A stretch of 64,000 nucleotides of DNA from an uncultured Lachnospiraceae bacterium (GCA_910588845.1 CAJURU010000015.1:1-64000); one strand, 5' to 3'. Positions 8,743-18,669 are shown, numbered from the stretch's first letter. A program made the numbers and translations. The notes: generated from the letters alone by a model not told the origin.

Positions 8743-8956
8743 GCCATTTTACTTCTTTGGTTCCGGCACGAGGCATCAGGGCTCCTCCCACTGCGTGGGC
8801 CCCTCCTCATGCCATTTTACTTCTTTGGCTTCGGCACAAGGCATCAGGGCTCCTCCCACTGCGTGGGTCCCTCCTCATGCCATTTTACTTCTTTGGCTTC
8901 GGCACAAGGCATCAGGGCTCCTCCCACTGCGTGGGCCCCTCCTCATGCCATTTTAA
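8743..8956. repeat. 68-bp tandem repeat, three units plus a partial fourth
   Basis: The marker GCCATTTTA recurs at 8743, 8811, 8879 and 8947, an exact 68-bp period. Each unit holds an imperfect palindrome: GGCATCAGG at one end, an inner CCCAC-TGC-GTGGG hairpin, and CCTCATGCC at the other end. The array ends at the glnN stop codon (8953-8955). A relative lies at 22512-22617. Open frames across it arise from the repeat and look non-coding. Confidence 0.9.
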
Positions 8957-11067
8957 ACCTCAAAAATCAAGTCTCCATAAGACGGCATCGGCCACATATC
9001 CTTGTCGACAATCATCTCCAATTTATCCACCGGCGTTCTGAGCGCTTCCATCGCCGTCTTCACCTGGTCGCGGAAAAAGACTGCCTGATCTCTTCCCTCT
9101 TCCATCGTACCAGCCTGAGCCGTAACATCACTCAGTTTCACAAGCGCGCTCTTGGTCTCTGACAGCAAATCGGAAACCTCTTTCAACAAATCAGCCTGCG
9201 TACTGATATCTACATCCCCTGCTGCTTTGACTGCATTGATAGAGTTAGCAAGCGCAGTCGTGTATTTGATAACTGCTGGAATAATCTGCTTACCTGCCAT
9301 GTCAATCATCGTGCGCGCTTCTATGTTAAGGGCTTTTGAATAGTTTTCATAGAGAATTTCACCCCTGGATGCCAGCTCGGCCTCCGTAAATACATTGAAT
9401 TTCTCAAACAGTGCAATTGACTTCTCAGTCGTCAACGCCGGAACCGCATCAACCATATTCTTGATGTTGGGAAGCCCGCGGCGTTCTGCCTCCGCAATCC
9501 ATTCGTCGGAATAACCGTTTCCGTTGAAGACAATCCTCTGGTGTGCGGACGCCTGCTCTTTAATCAAGTCATGTACGGCTTCCTCGAAATTTTCCGCTTT
9601 TTCCAAAATATCACAGGCGTCAGAAAATGCCTCTGCAACGATAGCATTCAATACGACGTTTGGCGGTGCAATGGAATCATTGGAGCCCACCATACGGAAT
9701 TCAAATTTATTTCCGGTAAATGCAAACGGCGACGTACGGTTGCGGTCTGTCGCATCCCTCATGAAGTCCGGCAATGATTTTACACCGGTTTGAAGCACTT
9801 GCCCTTTCAGGCTTCTGGTCGCCTCGCCGGTACTAATCAACTGTGCCATCACATCCTGAAGCTGTTCTCCTAAGAAAATAGAAATAATAGCGGGTGGAGC
9901 CTCATTTGCACCTAACCTGTGGTCATTTCCCGCATCGGCCGCAGATTCACGGAGCAAATCAGCATGTTTATCTACTGCCTTTAAGATACAGGTCAACACC
10001 AATAAGAACTGAATATTCTCATGCGGCGTCTTGCCAGGGTCTAACATATTAATGCCATCATCGGTAGTGAGAGACCAGTTGTTATGTTTACCGGAACCAT
10101 TCACCCCTGCAAACGGCTTCTCATGGAGCAGACAACGCAGCCCATGGCGTCCGGCTACCTTCTTTAACGTCTCCATCACCAACTGGTTATGGTCTACTGC
10201 AATGTTCGCCTCCGCATAGATGGGAGCAAGCTCATGCTGTGCCGGCGCAACCTCGTTATGCTGTGTCTTTGCGCTGACGCCCAGTTTCCATAATTCCTTG
10301 TTCACATCCTTCATATATGCGGCTATACGCTCGCGAATGGCGCCGAAATAGTGATCGTCCATCTCCTGTCCCTTGGGAGGCATCGCCCCGAACAAAGTGC
10401 GCCCGGTAAAAATTAAATCTTTTCTCTTTAAATATTTCTGACGGTCAACCAGGAAATATTCCTGTTCCGCTCCTACAGAAGGCGTTACTCTTTTTGACGT
10501 CGTGTTTCCAAACAGACGAAGCAGACGCAAGGATTGCTGATTGACAGCCTCCATAGAACGCAAAAGCGGTGTTTTCTGGTCGAGAGCCTCTCCCGTGTAG
10601 GAACAGAATGCTGTAGGAATACAGAGCGTTGCCCCCGCTGCATCCTGGCGCACAAATGCCGGCGACGTACAATCCCATGCCGTATATCCCCTTGCCTCAA
10701 AAGTTGCTCTAAGACCGCCCGAAGGGAAGGAAGATGCATCCGGCTCGCCTTTAATCAATTCTTTCCCGGAGAAACTCATCAGTACCTTTCCGTTGGGCAT
10801 GGGCGCTGTGATGAAAGAATCATGTTTTTCTGCGGTCACGCCGGTCAGCGGTTGGAACCAGTGGGTGTAATGGGTCGCCCCTTTTTCGATCGCCCATTCT
10901 TTCATTTCATGTGCGACTACATCCGCAGTTTCCAGATCCATTTCCCGGTCTTCCTGAATTACTTCTTTTAACTTTTTGTAAACCTTCTTGGGTAAACGTT
11001 CCTGCATGACTGCATCGTTAAATACGTTTTCCCCGAAAATCTCGGATACATTGATAAAATCACTCAT
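8953..11067 (-). CDS. glnN: Glutamine synthetase type III
   Basis: 704 residues, the usual GSIII length (GSI and GSII are far shorter). It makes glutamine from glutamate, ammonia and ATP. Diagnostic stretches: HWFQPLTGVTAEKHDSF, FPSGGLRATFEARGYT, GAEQEYFLVD (metal-binding Glu), QHNEVAPAQHELAPIY and HEKPFAGVNGSGKHNNWS (ammonia/glutamate site). The ATG at 11067 is the natural family start (MSDFINVSEIFGENVF). It is upstream of the Amt-PII fusion, giving uptake and assimilation side by side. A 68-bp tandem array begins at its stop codon. Confidence 0.97.
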   Translation of the reverse strand: MSDFINVSEIFGENVFNDAVMQERLPKKVYKKLKEVIQEDREMDLETADVVAHEMKEWAIEKGATHYTHWFQPLTGVTAEKHDSFITAPMPNGKVLMSFSGKELIKGEPDASSFPSGGLRATFEARGYTAWDCTSPAFVRQDAAGATLCIPTAFCSYTGEALDQKTPLLRSMEAVNQQSLRLLRLFGNTTSKRVTPSVGAEQEYFLVDRQKYLKRKDLIFTGRTLFGAMPPKGQEMDDHYFGAIRERIAAYMKDVNKELWKLGVSAKTQHNEVAPAQHELAPIYAEANIAVDHNQLVMETLKKVAGRHGLRCLLHEKPFAGVNGSGKHNNWSLTTDDGINMLDPGKTPHENIQFLLVLTCILKAVDKHADLLRESAADAGNDHRLGANEAPPAIISIFLGEQLQDVMAQLISTGEATRSLKGQVLQTGVKSLPDFMRDATDRNRTSPFAFTGNKFEFRMVGSNDSIAPPNVVLNAIVAEAFSDACDILEKAENFEEAVHDLIKEQASAHQRIVFNGNGYSDEWIAEAERRGLPNIKNMVDAVPALTTEKSIALFEKFNVFTEAELASRGEILYENYSKALNIEARTMIDMAGKQIIPAVIKYTTALANSINAVKAAGDVDISTQADLLKEVSDLLSETKSALVKLSDVTAQAGTMEEGRDQAVFFRDQVKTAMEALRTPVDKLEMIVDKDMWPMPSYGDLIFEV

Positions 11068-11164
11068 CTCTTTTCATCCTTTCCCTTTTTATATCTATGT
11101 GCTGGTTACTTGAAAACAAAATGCGCATACATGCTTATACCAGGAAATAAACTTTCTATGATAT

Positions 11165-11202
11165 AAGCGAAAAGGGCATTCCAATCCTGTTGGAACACCC
11201 TT
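11165..11202 (-). terminator. Terminator after the large surface protein
   Basis: A 13-nt arm at 11190-11202 pairs with 11172-11184 with one mismatch and a 5-nt loop. On the minus strand a T-rich run follows. It lies between the surface-protein stop and the glnN start. Confidence 0.75.
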
Positions 11203-11328
11203 GTTCTTGCTTTCATATCTGTTAATTACAATACTCTTCTTTTTACGAAAATGCAATATAAAATTTATAAAAATTTAATTTTTTGCTATTTCGGATAAAT
11301 TTGAAGATTTTTTTGAAGTTTTTTGGTA

Positions 11329-14300
11329 CTATTGCCAAACATCATCCAAATTCCATTCTCTATTCTCACTCTTTCCTATACTGTGATAATACAGTAGGAA
11401 GAAAAAGAGCGCCGCAAATACTGACAATTTTCGGACGATTCCTCCTCTTTTTGCCCATCCGAGCATCCGTGAGACTAATTCCTCCTTTTCCTTTTCCGTT
11501 ATGCCAGGATTGTCGGACGCAAAATACAACAGCAGGTACAAAAACCCCGCAACCATCGCAAGCGTTGCATACACCTGCACATTCATAGGGTCTCCTGTCT
11601 GCGGTTCGCTTCCTGACGGCGCTTTTGGCGCCTGAGGCGGATTCTCATTTGGCGTTTTCATTGGAGTCTTGACTATATTTTTCTTGATATTCACTTCTGT
11701 CCGGCGCGTATTCTTATTGCCTGCATTGTCCACAGCTGTAACACGCAAGACATGCCGCCCTGTACCTGACACCTCTACGGCAAACTCATAAACATCCACA
11801 ATTTTCTCCTCAAATGCTTGCGCCGGCGCCGAAATTTCTTTTCCTTTATCTAGCTGGTATGTCACGGATGCTATGCCGCCTGTGATTCTGTCTCCCCCGT
11901 TCTCATCCACATGATCCAAGACCCTGACATTTACATCAACTGCATGTGAGAATGTCTGCGATGGTTTTCCATCCTTAGACGAGAATACAATCTCCGGGGC
12001 ATTGTCCTCAACAACAATCCCGCCTTTCAGTGGCGTAATCGTCTTTTCAGAAGATATGTTGCCAGCATTGTCCATACAAGCCAGACTGATGCTTCCTTTA
12101 AAGTCCTCTGATATTGTAATCTTCGCATATGTTCGCTCACCCTTCTGAAATAGCTGGATATTCCCAGCAGCAAACTCTCCCTGGCCCGGTGTCAGGACGC
12201 CATAGAACAACCGCTTCCGGCTCTCAGGAATCTCAATAGTTCCAGCTGCACCTTCTGTACCTGCTCCGGCTGTCCTTTCATGAGACTGTTTTGATACCTT
12301 GGCTCCCGGCTCTTCGTCCGATTGCAGCAATAATGAACCATCTGCCTGCGTTTTCTTAGGGTTATCTCCCATGACTGCCGACACATCATAGTCTAACTGC
12401 TTTACCCCGCTCCCCTCCTCAAAGACGGGAACAGTTACAACAAGGCTCTTTTTGCGTATTATCCAGTCCAGGATATTTACATACCCCTCATTGAAGCCGA
12501 TATCCTCCAATACCGGGGCTGTCTCATCCTCCCATTTTGCATAGAGCGTAACTTTTCGAGGTGCACTTGCGTCTGTTACTGCCTTACCAAAATTCTTCTC
12601 CACCTGCAAATCAAAATCCCAGCGTTTTTCTTCCAGTCCCCGTTCATCCATGTACCAGCCTTTGAAATGATAGCCTCTTCTTGCGGGCTCATCCACCTCA
12701 GTCACATATCCCCCATAAGGCACACTCTGACGTTCCGGCGTCTCTCCCTCTGCCCCATTCAAGTCAAAGTCTACTTCATAAATATCCCTGTCATAATAAA
12801 GCTTTAATACTAAACTGCCATCTTCCGCCACAATTCCGGCGCCTACGCGCATCTCATGTGCTGTATTCTCTGAAAACCCCGTATACGCCTTGGCTTCTGC
12901 GCTCACCTCATCTCCTATGGCCGCTTTTGCTTCCACTGTCGCATCCAAACGATAACTGCCGTCCAACTCCTGCTTGTAATGCTCTATCCGATAGACCGCT
13001 CCTGCAATATCCCATCTGGCGTAGAGCGTTTGATCTTCTAAAATGGTAATCTCTTCTCCCTCTTGGTAAGTCTCGCCTGTACCGTCTGCCTCCGTGTTCC
13101 ATCCGGCAAACACATAGCCGTCGCGGATCGCCTCCTTGGCGACATGAAATGCAGCCGGCTGATAACTTACCTCACTATGTACATTTGCATAACAGGATTT
13201 TGCCACAGGTTCTTGTTTTCCCATACCCCCATTCATGTCATAGGACAAAATAACCTCCTTGCCATAAATGCCATAGTAGGAGGAATGCCGCGTTAAAATA
13301 AGTTCCTCCCCCGCCTCAAAATCCGCGCGGAACTGGTTCTCATCCTCTGTCCAGCCTATTTTATCCCAGCCGTCCATATCTTTCAGTTCCGGAGCTTCTA
13401 TGGGCTGCGTCCACGTCTGGCCGGCATTCGCCTGCCTGGTTTCTTTTTGCCCCGCGCCGCCGGAGTAAAAATCTGCCAGGAATGAATTCGTAAATATTGC
13501 GTATAAGGTAAGGTCCGTCTCGCTTGTAATCTTATCACCCTCATGGTAATATTCCCCTGACCCATCCGGCTCGGTATTCCATCCAGCAAATACAAAATCT
13601 CCACTGGTAACGTCTGGAGCAATTGTAAACTCCGCAGGCTGGTAGGTAATGTTCTCATGCACTCTGCCATAACGCGGTTTTACGTCATTTGCCGGCGCCG
13701 GCGCGATATTCCATCCGTTATTATCATAAGTCAAAGTTACGTCCTTCTTGTAAATACCGCAATACTCTCTATTATCTTCTAACGTAATTTCATCCTCCGG
13801 CTGATACAAAACGTCAAACTGCCCCTCCTTCTCTGCCCAGCCTGCCTTTGTCCAGCCTGCCATATCCTCCGAATGCTCTGGATCATTCAAATCCTTCAGT
13901 TGTGGAGCCTTCACCTTTCCCTTCCCATCGGCATCCATAACGCTTTCTTTTGTCACCTTATTGCCAGCGCTTCCAGAATAGAAATCAGCAACCGGGTTCT
14001 CCGAAAAAACAGCGTACAGGTTAATGTCTTCCGTCATTTTCCCCAGAGAATCCCCCGCCTGGTAAAGTCTCCCTGAGCCGTCTTCATTCTTACTCCATCC
14101 AAGGAACGTGCGCCCCTCATATGTCAGGATATCCTTCCCTTGCGCATCCTTATGGGACTTCACCGTTGCCTCGTCTTCCTCAGAATATTGGTTATCATCC
14201 ACAACATTCCCTGTCGCGCCATTGCTGATATAATAGACAAAATATTTATATCCAGGATCGGTTTCCGTAAGCGTTACCTGCGTTCTGTCATCGCTCAGTT

Positions 14301-16455
14301 TCGCGTACCAGGTCTTACCGGAATTGCTGATATCTATAAATTTGATTTTCTTCATATCCCTCTCATGAAGAAAAGAATAACCATCCTTGCCTTCCGCGAT
14401 TACATACCCTTCGACTGCTTTCACATAGAGGTTCACAGGAAACGTCAGCGTAGTACTGATAAATATTTTCCTGGGCGTGCCGCTGTCCTGATCGAGATAT
14501 ATTCCGTCCACCCCAGACCCTTCCGTACCGTCCCCACTGAACTTGGCATTCCCCGAGACCCTCAGTTCCGCCTGCCCGGCCTTTACAGAAGAATTAAAAA
14601 TTCCGCCGCTGCCGCTGTAATCTGATACCGCATCCTTATAATCACAATAATTTCCAGCAAAGATTCCGCCGGTAATATTGGTAATTGTACCCGGTTCCCA
14701 ACAATGGTTGAGACAGCCTCCCTTATTGGCGGCATAATTGTTAAGAAAACTGCCTCCATAGATATTCAGAGTACCCATACAGTTATACATGCAGCCTCCG
14801 CCTACGTTGCCATGCACATCTGTGGCAGCGGTAGTACGGTTGTTACGGAAAATACCGCTGTAAATATTTACAACATTATTATTAAAAGAAAGAAATGCTC
14901 CGCCCTGCGTCCCGGCGCTGCAATCTTCGATCACGGTATTTCTGATATCAACCGTATTGTCAGAGTCCACATAAAATGCTCCGCCTGCCGACCGCTCGCC
15001 GCTTCCCTTTGCAGAACAGCTTTGAAATACTGCGCCATTGATATCTACCTTACAGCCATTATACATATACAACGCGCCTCCCTTATCATTGGAAGCAGCC
15101 TGCCCAACACTGCAATTTTCAAACCTTGTACCATGAATCTCTACTGCGCTTGCATAAATATAAATCGCACCGCCATAACACTCTTGGCCATAAACAGAAC
15201 TCGCCGTGCAGTTTTTAATTGTCGCCCCGTTTAAGACGGCGTTCGCCCGGTCCAAGAATATGGCTCCCCCATTATTTTCTAACTTTGTGCAATTCTGGAT
15301 CACACATCCATCATTCAATGTCAATTTTCCGGAAAAAACCTCTATCATAGAAACAGCGGAAGGCATAGAACCTCCATCCATGGTAACATTCCCCAAGGTC
15401 AGATTTGCACCAGCCTGGACATTAAAACAAGCAGCATTTCCCCTTCTTTCAATCGTCCCGCCGCCTGTGATTGTAACATTTCCGCTGATTGCCACGAATC
15501 CCGTAATTGTCAGGACTGCACGCTCTTCCACAATCACCGTTACATCACGCAAAGTACGTTCATCCCAGGTTTCGCTTTGCCCGGCAGCGATCTTGATAAG
15601 CTGCGTATCCCCTTCCGCCAAAAGAATGTCTGTATCCTCTGCATATAGAACGTCCGCATCCCCTGCATATAGAACATCCGCATCCTCTGCATAAAAAATT
15701 TCCCCTTCCTCATCGGAATCAACCTTTTCCATACAGTTCTCTTCTATTGTATCTCCCTCAGGCTTCACGGTCACCATAATCTCCGGTAAAACCACACCTT
15801 CAGACAACCGGTATCCGTGCGGCAAAACAGGGGTAAAGCGGTAGATTCCTTCCTGTTCCATATCATATTCCGGCCTGCTTTCCCAGGTAATTCCTTCTAG
15901 CATAACCTCTGAGACGCCCTCTGTCTTTTCCGTGTCTTCTTCCACTGCTGCTTCTTCTGACGCCTCGGATTCCACTGCTGCTTCTTCTGACGCCCCGGAT
16001 TCTAATGCCGCTTCTTCTGACGCTGCATTTTCTGATTTCTCAGATTCCATTGCTGCTTCTTCTGACGCTGCATTTTCTGATTTCTCAGATTCTAATTCTA
16101 TATCTTCCGACGGCGCAGATTCGGTCACTGCGTCTTGCGTTTTATTCTGCGTTTCCTGATTCTCTGCCATGCTCTGACGGCATGATACGGCCAGGCTGTT
16201 GGGCAGAAGTAACGCTTCTAGCGGCGTGCCAATATCAACAGTTTGTGATTTGATATCCTCCGAAAACTCATTAATAGATAAGATTTCATATTGTCCGTCG
16301 CCAGCCGGCATTTCTGCTGCCAGCACAAATGTCTGATAATACAAATTGGGCAAAGATGTCATAATCAGACAAACAGAAAGCAACGCTATCATCAGTCTGT
16401 TACCTTTTCTTGGCCCTTGCCTTTTCTTAAGCAGCGTATTTTTTCTCTCTTTCAT
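11329..16455 (-). CDS. Large cell-surface protein, beta-helix plus InlB-type repeats
   Basis: About 1,708 residues. Order: a basic N-terminus and signal segment (LMIALLSVCLIMTSLPNLYY); an acidic Ser-Glu-Ala repeat region (SEEAA units); a YAEDADVL repeat; a right-handed beta-helix-like section of short Gly/Asn repeats (GGAIFL, GGAIYI, GGALYM, GGAFYV); several Listeria-Bacteroides (InlB B-type) repeats with GYVFAGWNTEADGTG and YARW signatures; Ig-like segments with DNAGN; a Pro-rich spacer; PQTGD followed by a membrane helix; about 30 charged residues; and a second hydrophobic stretch. PQTGD resembles a sortase signal, but the extra helix is unusual. Start 16455 follows AAGGAG; an upstream ATG at 16482 is less likely. 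TATAAT at 16512-16517 could be its -10. Probably adhesin-like; ligand unknown. Confidence 0.85.
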   Translation of the reverse strand: MKERKNTLLKKRQGPRKGNRLMIALLSVCLIMTSLPNLYYQTFVLAAEMPAGDGQYEILSINEFSEDIKSQTVDIGTPLEALLLPNSLAVSCRQSMAENQETQNKTQDAVTESAPSEDIELESEKSENAASEEAAMESEKSENAASEEAALESGASEEAAVESEASEEAAVEEDTEKTEGVSEVMLEGITWESRPEYDMEQEGIYRFTPVLPHGYRLSEGVVLPEIMVTVKPEGDTIEENCMEKVDSDEEGEIFYAEDADVLYAGDADVLYAEDTDILLAEGDTQLIKIAAGQSETWDERTLRDVTVIVEERAVLTITGFVAISGNVTITGGGTIERRGNAACFNVQAGANLTLGNVTMDGGSMPSAVSMIEVFSGKLTLNDGCVIQNCTKLENNGGAIFLDRANAVLNGATIKNCTASSVYGQECYGGAIYIYASAVEIHGTRFENCSVGQAASNDKGGALYMYNGCKVDINGAVFQSCSAKGSGERSAGGAFYVDSDNTVDIRNTVIEDCSAGTQGGAFLSFNNNVVNIYSGIFRNNRTTAATDVHGNVGGGCMYNCMGTLNIYGGSFLNNYAANKGGCLNHCWEPGTITNITGGIFAGNYCDYKDAVSDYSGSGGIFNSSVKAGQAELRVSGNAKFSGDGTEGSGVDGIYLDQDSGTPRKIFISTTLTFPVNLYVKAVEGYVIAEGKDGYSFLHERDMKKIKFIDISNSGKTWYAKLSDDRTQVTLTETDPGYKYFVYYISNGATGNVVDDNQYSEEDEATVKSHKDAQGKDILTYEGRTFLGWSKNEDGSGRLYQAGDSLGKMTEDINLYAVFSENPVADFYSGSAGNKVTKESVMDADGKGKVKAPQLKDLNDPEHSEDMAGWTKAGWAEKEGQFDVLYQPEDEITLEDNREYCGIYKKDVTLTYDNNGWNIAPAPANDVKPRYGRVHENITYQPAEFTIAPDVTSGDFVFAGWNTEPDGSGEYYHEGDKITSETDLTLYAIFTNSFLADFYSGGAGQKETRQANAGQTWTQPIEAPELKDMDGWDKIGWTEDENQFRADFEAGEELILTRHSSYYGIYGKEVILSYDMNGGMGKQEPVAKSCYANVHSEVSYQPAAFHVAKEAIRDGYVFAGWNTEADGTGETYQEGEEITILEDQTLYARWDIAGAVYRIEHYKQELDGSYRLDATVEAKAAIGDEVSAEAKAYTGFSENTAHEMRVGAGIVAEDGSLVLKLYYDRDIYEVDFDLNGAEGETPERQSVPYGGYVTEVDEPARRGYHFKGWYMDERGLEEKRWDFDLQVEKNFGKAVTDASAPRKVTLYAKWEDETAPVLEDIGFNEGYVNILDWIIRKKSLVVTVPVFEEGSGVKQLDYDVSAVMGDNPKKTQADGSLLLQSDEEPGAKVSKQSHERTAGAGTEGAAGTIEIPESRKRLFYGVLTPGQGEFAAGNIQLFQKGERTYAKITISEDFKGSISLACMDNAGNISSEKTITPLKGGIVVEDNAPEIVFSSKDGKPSQTFSHAVDVNVRVLDHVDENGGDRITGGIASVTYQLDKGKEISAPAQAFEEKIVDVYEFAVEVSGTGRHVLRVTAVDNAGNKNTRRTEVNIKKNIVKTPMKTPNENPPQAPKAPSGSEPQTGDPMNVQVYATLAMVAGFLYLLLYFASDNPGITEKEKEELVSRMLGWAKRGGIVRKLSVFAALFFFLLYYHSIGKSENREWNLDDVWQ

Positions 16456-16540
16456 CCTCTTACACTCTCCTTCCCTTATCATATTTTTAATCCGTCAATC
16501 GCCTTATCCATATTATACAAAGTAATTTACACTTGTACAC

Positions 16541-16587
16541 AAAATAATTCAGGGACAAGCGGACGATATTTGCCACACTTGCCCCTG
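16541..16587 (-). terminator. Terminator downstream of fba
   Basis: CAGGGGCAAG pairs with CTTGTCCCTG on the minus strand, then AATTATTTTGT. A second hairpin (AACCATCG/CGGTGGTT, 16593-16614) lies just upstream. Together they close the fba transcript ahead of the surface-protein promoter. Confidence 0.65.
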
Positions 16588-16683
16588 TTTCAAACCACCG
16601 ATTTCCCGATGGTTCATTTTATATACTGTTTCCCTCTGTCCGAAACAAACGCCGCTAATACTTAGGACTATTTGCCGTGGAAA

Positions 16684-17547
16684 TTAAGCTTTGCCAACAG
16701 AACCGAATAATTCCATCTTCTCTTTTACAGTCGCTTTGATAGCCTCTACGCCCGGTGCAAGCACTTTACGCGGGTCAAAGCCCTTACCTTCTAAATCTTT
16801 TCCAGCCTCAATGTATTTTCTAACCGCTGCTGAGAAGGACAACTGGCACTCTGTATTCACGTTAATCTTAGCTACGCCAAGGGAGATTGCTTTCTTAATC
16901 ATATCCTCAGGAATTCCAGTACCGCCATGAAGAACTAAAGGCATATCCCCTGTCTTCTGCTGAACAGCATCTAATGTCTCAAAGCTCAGGCCTGCCCAGT
17001 TCTCTGGGTATTTGCCATGGATATTACCGATTCCAGCCGCCAGCATATCTACGCCCAGGTCAGCGATTGCCTTACATTCATCTGGGTCTGCACACTCGCC
17101 TGCACCGACAACGCCGTCTTCCTCGCCGCCGATTGCGCCAACCTCTGCCTCAATGGACATTCCCTTGTCATGAGCAATCTTTACAAGCTCTGTAGTCTTT
17201 GTCACGTTCTCATCAATTGGATAATGGGAACCGTCAAACATGATGGATGAAAAACCTGCCTCTACACATTTTAAACATGCGTCATAGCTGCCGTGATCCA
17301 GATGAAGTGCAACTGGAACTGTAATGCCAAGCTCATTGATCATGCCATTTACCATCCCTACAACAGTTGTATAACCGCACATATATTTTCCTGCACCCTC
17401 GGATACCCCCAGAATTACCGGAGAATTCAGCTCCTGTGCGGTCTGTAAAATAGCCTTGGTCCACTCCAGGTTATTGATGTTGAACTGTCCAACAGCATAA
17501 TGTCCTTGTTTTGCTTTCTGTAACATTTCTTTTGCAGATACTAACAT
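16684..17547 (-). CDS. fba: Class II fructose-1,6-bisphosphate aldolase
   Basis: 287 residues. Catalyses reversible cleavage of fructose-1,6-bisphosphate to DHAP and glyceraldehyde-3-phosphate in glycolysis. Class II features: VALHLDHGS (catalytic Asp and Zn-binding His), EAEVGAIGGEEDG, GIGNIHGKYP and LVLHGGTGIP (Zn-binding His residues), and a phosphate site near KINVNTE. The start at 17547 follows GGAGGAAAAGAA; the frame extends 15 codons upstream without an SD. It appears monocistronic, with terminators after it and a leader hairpin before it. Confidence 0.97.
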   Translation of the reverse strand: MLVSAKEMLQKAKQGHYAVGQFNINNLEWTKAILQTAQELNSPVILGVSEGAGKYMCGYTTVVGMVNGMINELGITVPVALHLDHGSYDACLKCVEAGFSSIMFDGSHYPIDENVTKTTELVKIAHDKGMSIEAEVGAIGGEEDGVVGAGECADPDECKAIADLGVDMLAAGIGNIHGKYPENWAGLSFETLDAVQQKTGDMPLVLHGGTGIPEDMIKKAISLGVAKINVNTECQLSFSAAVRKYIEAGKDLEGKGFDPRKVLAPGVEAIKATVKEKMELFGSVGKA

Positions 17548-17607
17548 TTCTTTTCCTCCATTTCTGTCCTCTGCTCCCTTGGCAGAAAACACTGTCTTTA
17601 TTTTTTA

Positions 17608-17645
17608 CATGGCATTTCCATTCAGCCTCCTGGCAAAATGCCATG
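17608..17645 (-). other. fba 5' leader hairpin
   Basis: CATGGCATTT pairs exactly with AAATGCCATG around an 18-nt loop that itself contains an AGGAGG. On the minus strand no T-tract follows, so it is not a standard terminator. It may stabilise the mRNA or sequester the decoy SD. Confidence 0.4.
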
Positions 17646-17726
17646 CCGGGTGAAATCCCCATAGGGTTCCACTTCATACTGTATAGTTTACCTTATTTCT
17701 CCAAAAAAGAAAAGAGCTTTCCGAAA

Positions 17727-17816
17727 TTAAATTTTATTTTTTCCGGCTGTCCAGACTAAGGACGCCGCAAGAACAATAATAATGCACGGTGTTCCTACAA
17801 GGATTCTCTTTTTCAT
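17727..17816 (-). pseudogene. Truncated paralogue of the adjacent membrane-anchored gene
   Basis: A 29-codon frame from ATG 17816 reads MKKRILVGTPCIIIVLAAS, then LVWTAGKNKI and a stop. This closely matches the N-terminal anchor of the complete gene at 18220-18621 (MKKRIVIGTSCILIVLAA, LVWKAGRNTK), also at DNA level. The soluble domain is missing, so it is best read as the remnant of a local duplication. Confidence 0.7.
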
Positions 17817-17849
17817 ATGTATTCTCCCAAAAACACAACATCATTAAGT

Positions 17850-18107
17850 TTACGAAGCTTTTTTCTTCTGCAATACTCTAACTGCAAACATAATTGCAAT
17901 AAGTTCTGAAAGCGCTCCTGCTATCAATAATACAAAGGATATATCTCTCCACATAGACGCCTGCCACAAATATATGCCGATTGCCAATAATCCCAAACCC
18001 AGGAAGCACATCACGGCTCCCCACATTGTTTTCCCAAAATAACTGCAAATCATTGCGGCTGCAACTAAAATAACAATAAATATCAACCCTATTATAAAAA
18101 TATTCAA
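17850..18107 (-). CDS. Small three-helix membrane protein
   Basis: 85 residues with three hydrophobic segments (about 3-22, 29-47, 56-78) and a basic C-terminus (QKKKAS). No family recognised. The start codon is TTG at 18107: GGAGG sits 7 nt upstream and no ATG or GTG fits. It lies between a truncated and a complete copy of another small membrane-anchored gene, in a run of small envelope genes. Function unknown. Confidence 0.7.
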   Translation of the reverse strand: MNIFIIGLIFIVILVAAAMICSYFGKTMWGAVMCFLGLGLLAIGIYLWQASMWRDISFVLLIAGALSELIAIMFAVRVLQKKKAS

Positions 18108-18219
18108 GAATGCACCTCCATTTTTATCTCACTTATTTACGTTCCTTCTCTGTAAAACAGATAGGTAAAAAATCACTATATTATCTAAATAATTTATCTA
18201 TTCCCACCGCCAAGTTCTT

Positions 18220-18621
18220 TTACATTTGCAGTTCTTCATACAGTTTACGAAAATCATCACAATAATCCTTAGCGCATTTATAATACCCGTCATTTATAAC
18301 AATACGGTTTGATCTAATTGTAATAATATCAATTCTTTCTCCATCTTTATCATAAATCTGTATGGAAAATACAAATCCATCATCGTTATCAGAAAATGTT
18401 TTCCTTACACCCAATGAATGAAACAGTGCAACAACTTTCCGCATATTTTCTTCCCCTGTGACAACCGTAAGATTATCCCCCGGATAATACATTTCTATTT
18501 TGCTGAGTTCTTTCACATCTATATCTTTTAATAACTTCGTATTTCTTCCCGCTTTCCAGACCAGGAGCGCTGCTAGGACAATTAAAATACATGATGTTCC
18601 TATAACGATTCTCTTTTTCAT
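18220..18621 (-). CDS. Membrane-anchored small protein, unknown function
   Basis: 133 residues: a single N-terminal membrane segment (IGTSCILIVLAALLVWKAG), then a soluble domain of about 105 residues predicted outside the cell. The soluble part has alternating strand and helix character (LTVVTGEENMRKVVALFHSL, FVFSIQIYDKDGERIDIITI) and two Cys in KCAKDYCDDF. SD GGAGGCGACGT precedes the ATG. A truncated copy lies at 17727-17816. No family recognised. Confidence 0.7.
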   Translation of the reverse strand: MKKRIVIGTSCILIVLAALLVWKAGRNTKLLKDIDVKELSKIEMYYPGDNLTVVTGEENMRKVVALFHSLGVRKTFSDNDDGFVFSIQIYDKDGERIDIITIRSNRIVINDGYYKCAKDYCDDFRKLYEELQM

Positions 18622-18669
18622 ACGTCGCCTCCCAAATACTATATAAAAATACCGCTATATTCTTACCTT

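Noticed and set aside
8743..8956. Possible CRISPR array
   Set aside because: The whole 68-bp unit is conserved; there are no variable spacers.
8664..9162. Overlapping plus-strand frames with repeated Gly-Thr-Arg-His-Gln-like peptides
   Set aside because: Products of the 68-bp tandem array and the antisense of glnN; no start signals.
14140..15694. Plus-strand frames opposite the large surface protein
   Set aside because: Explained by the repetitive low-complexity coding sequence on the minus strand.
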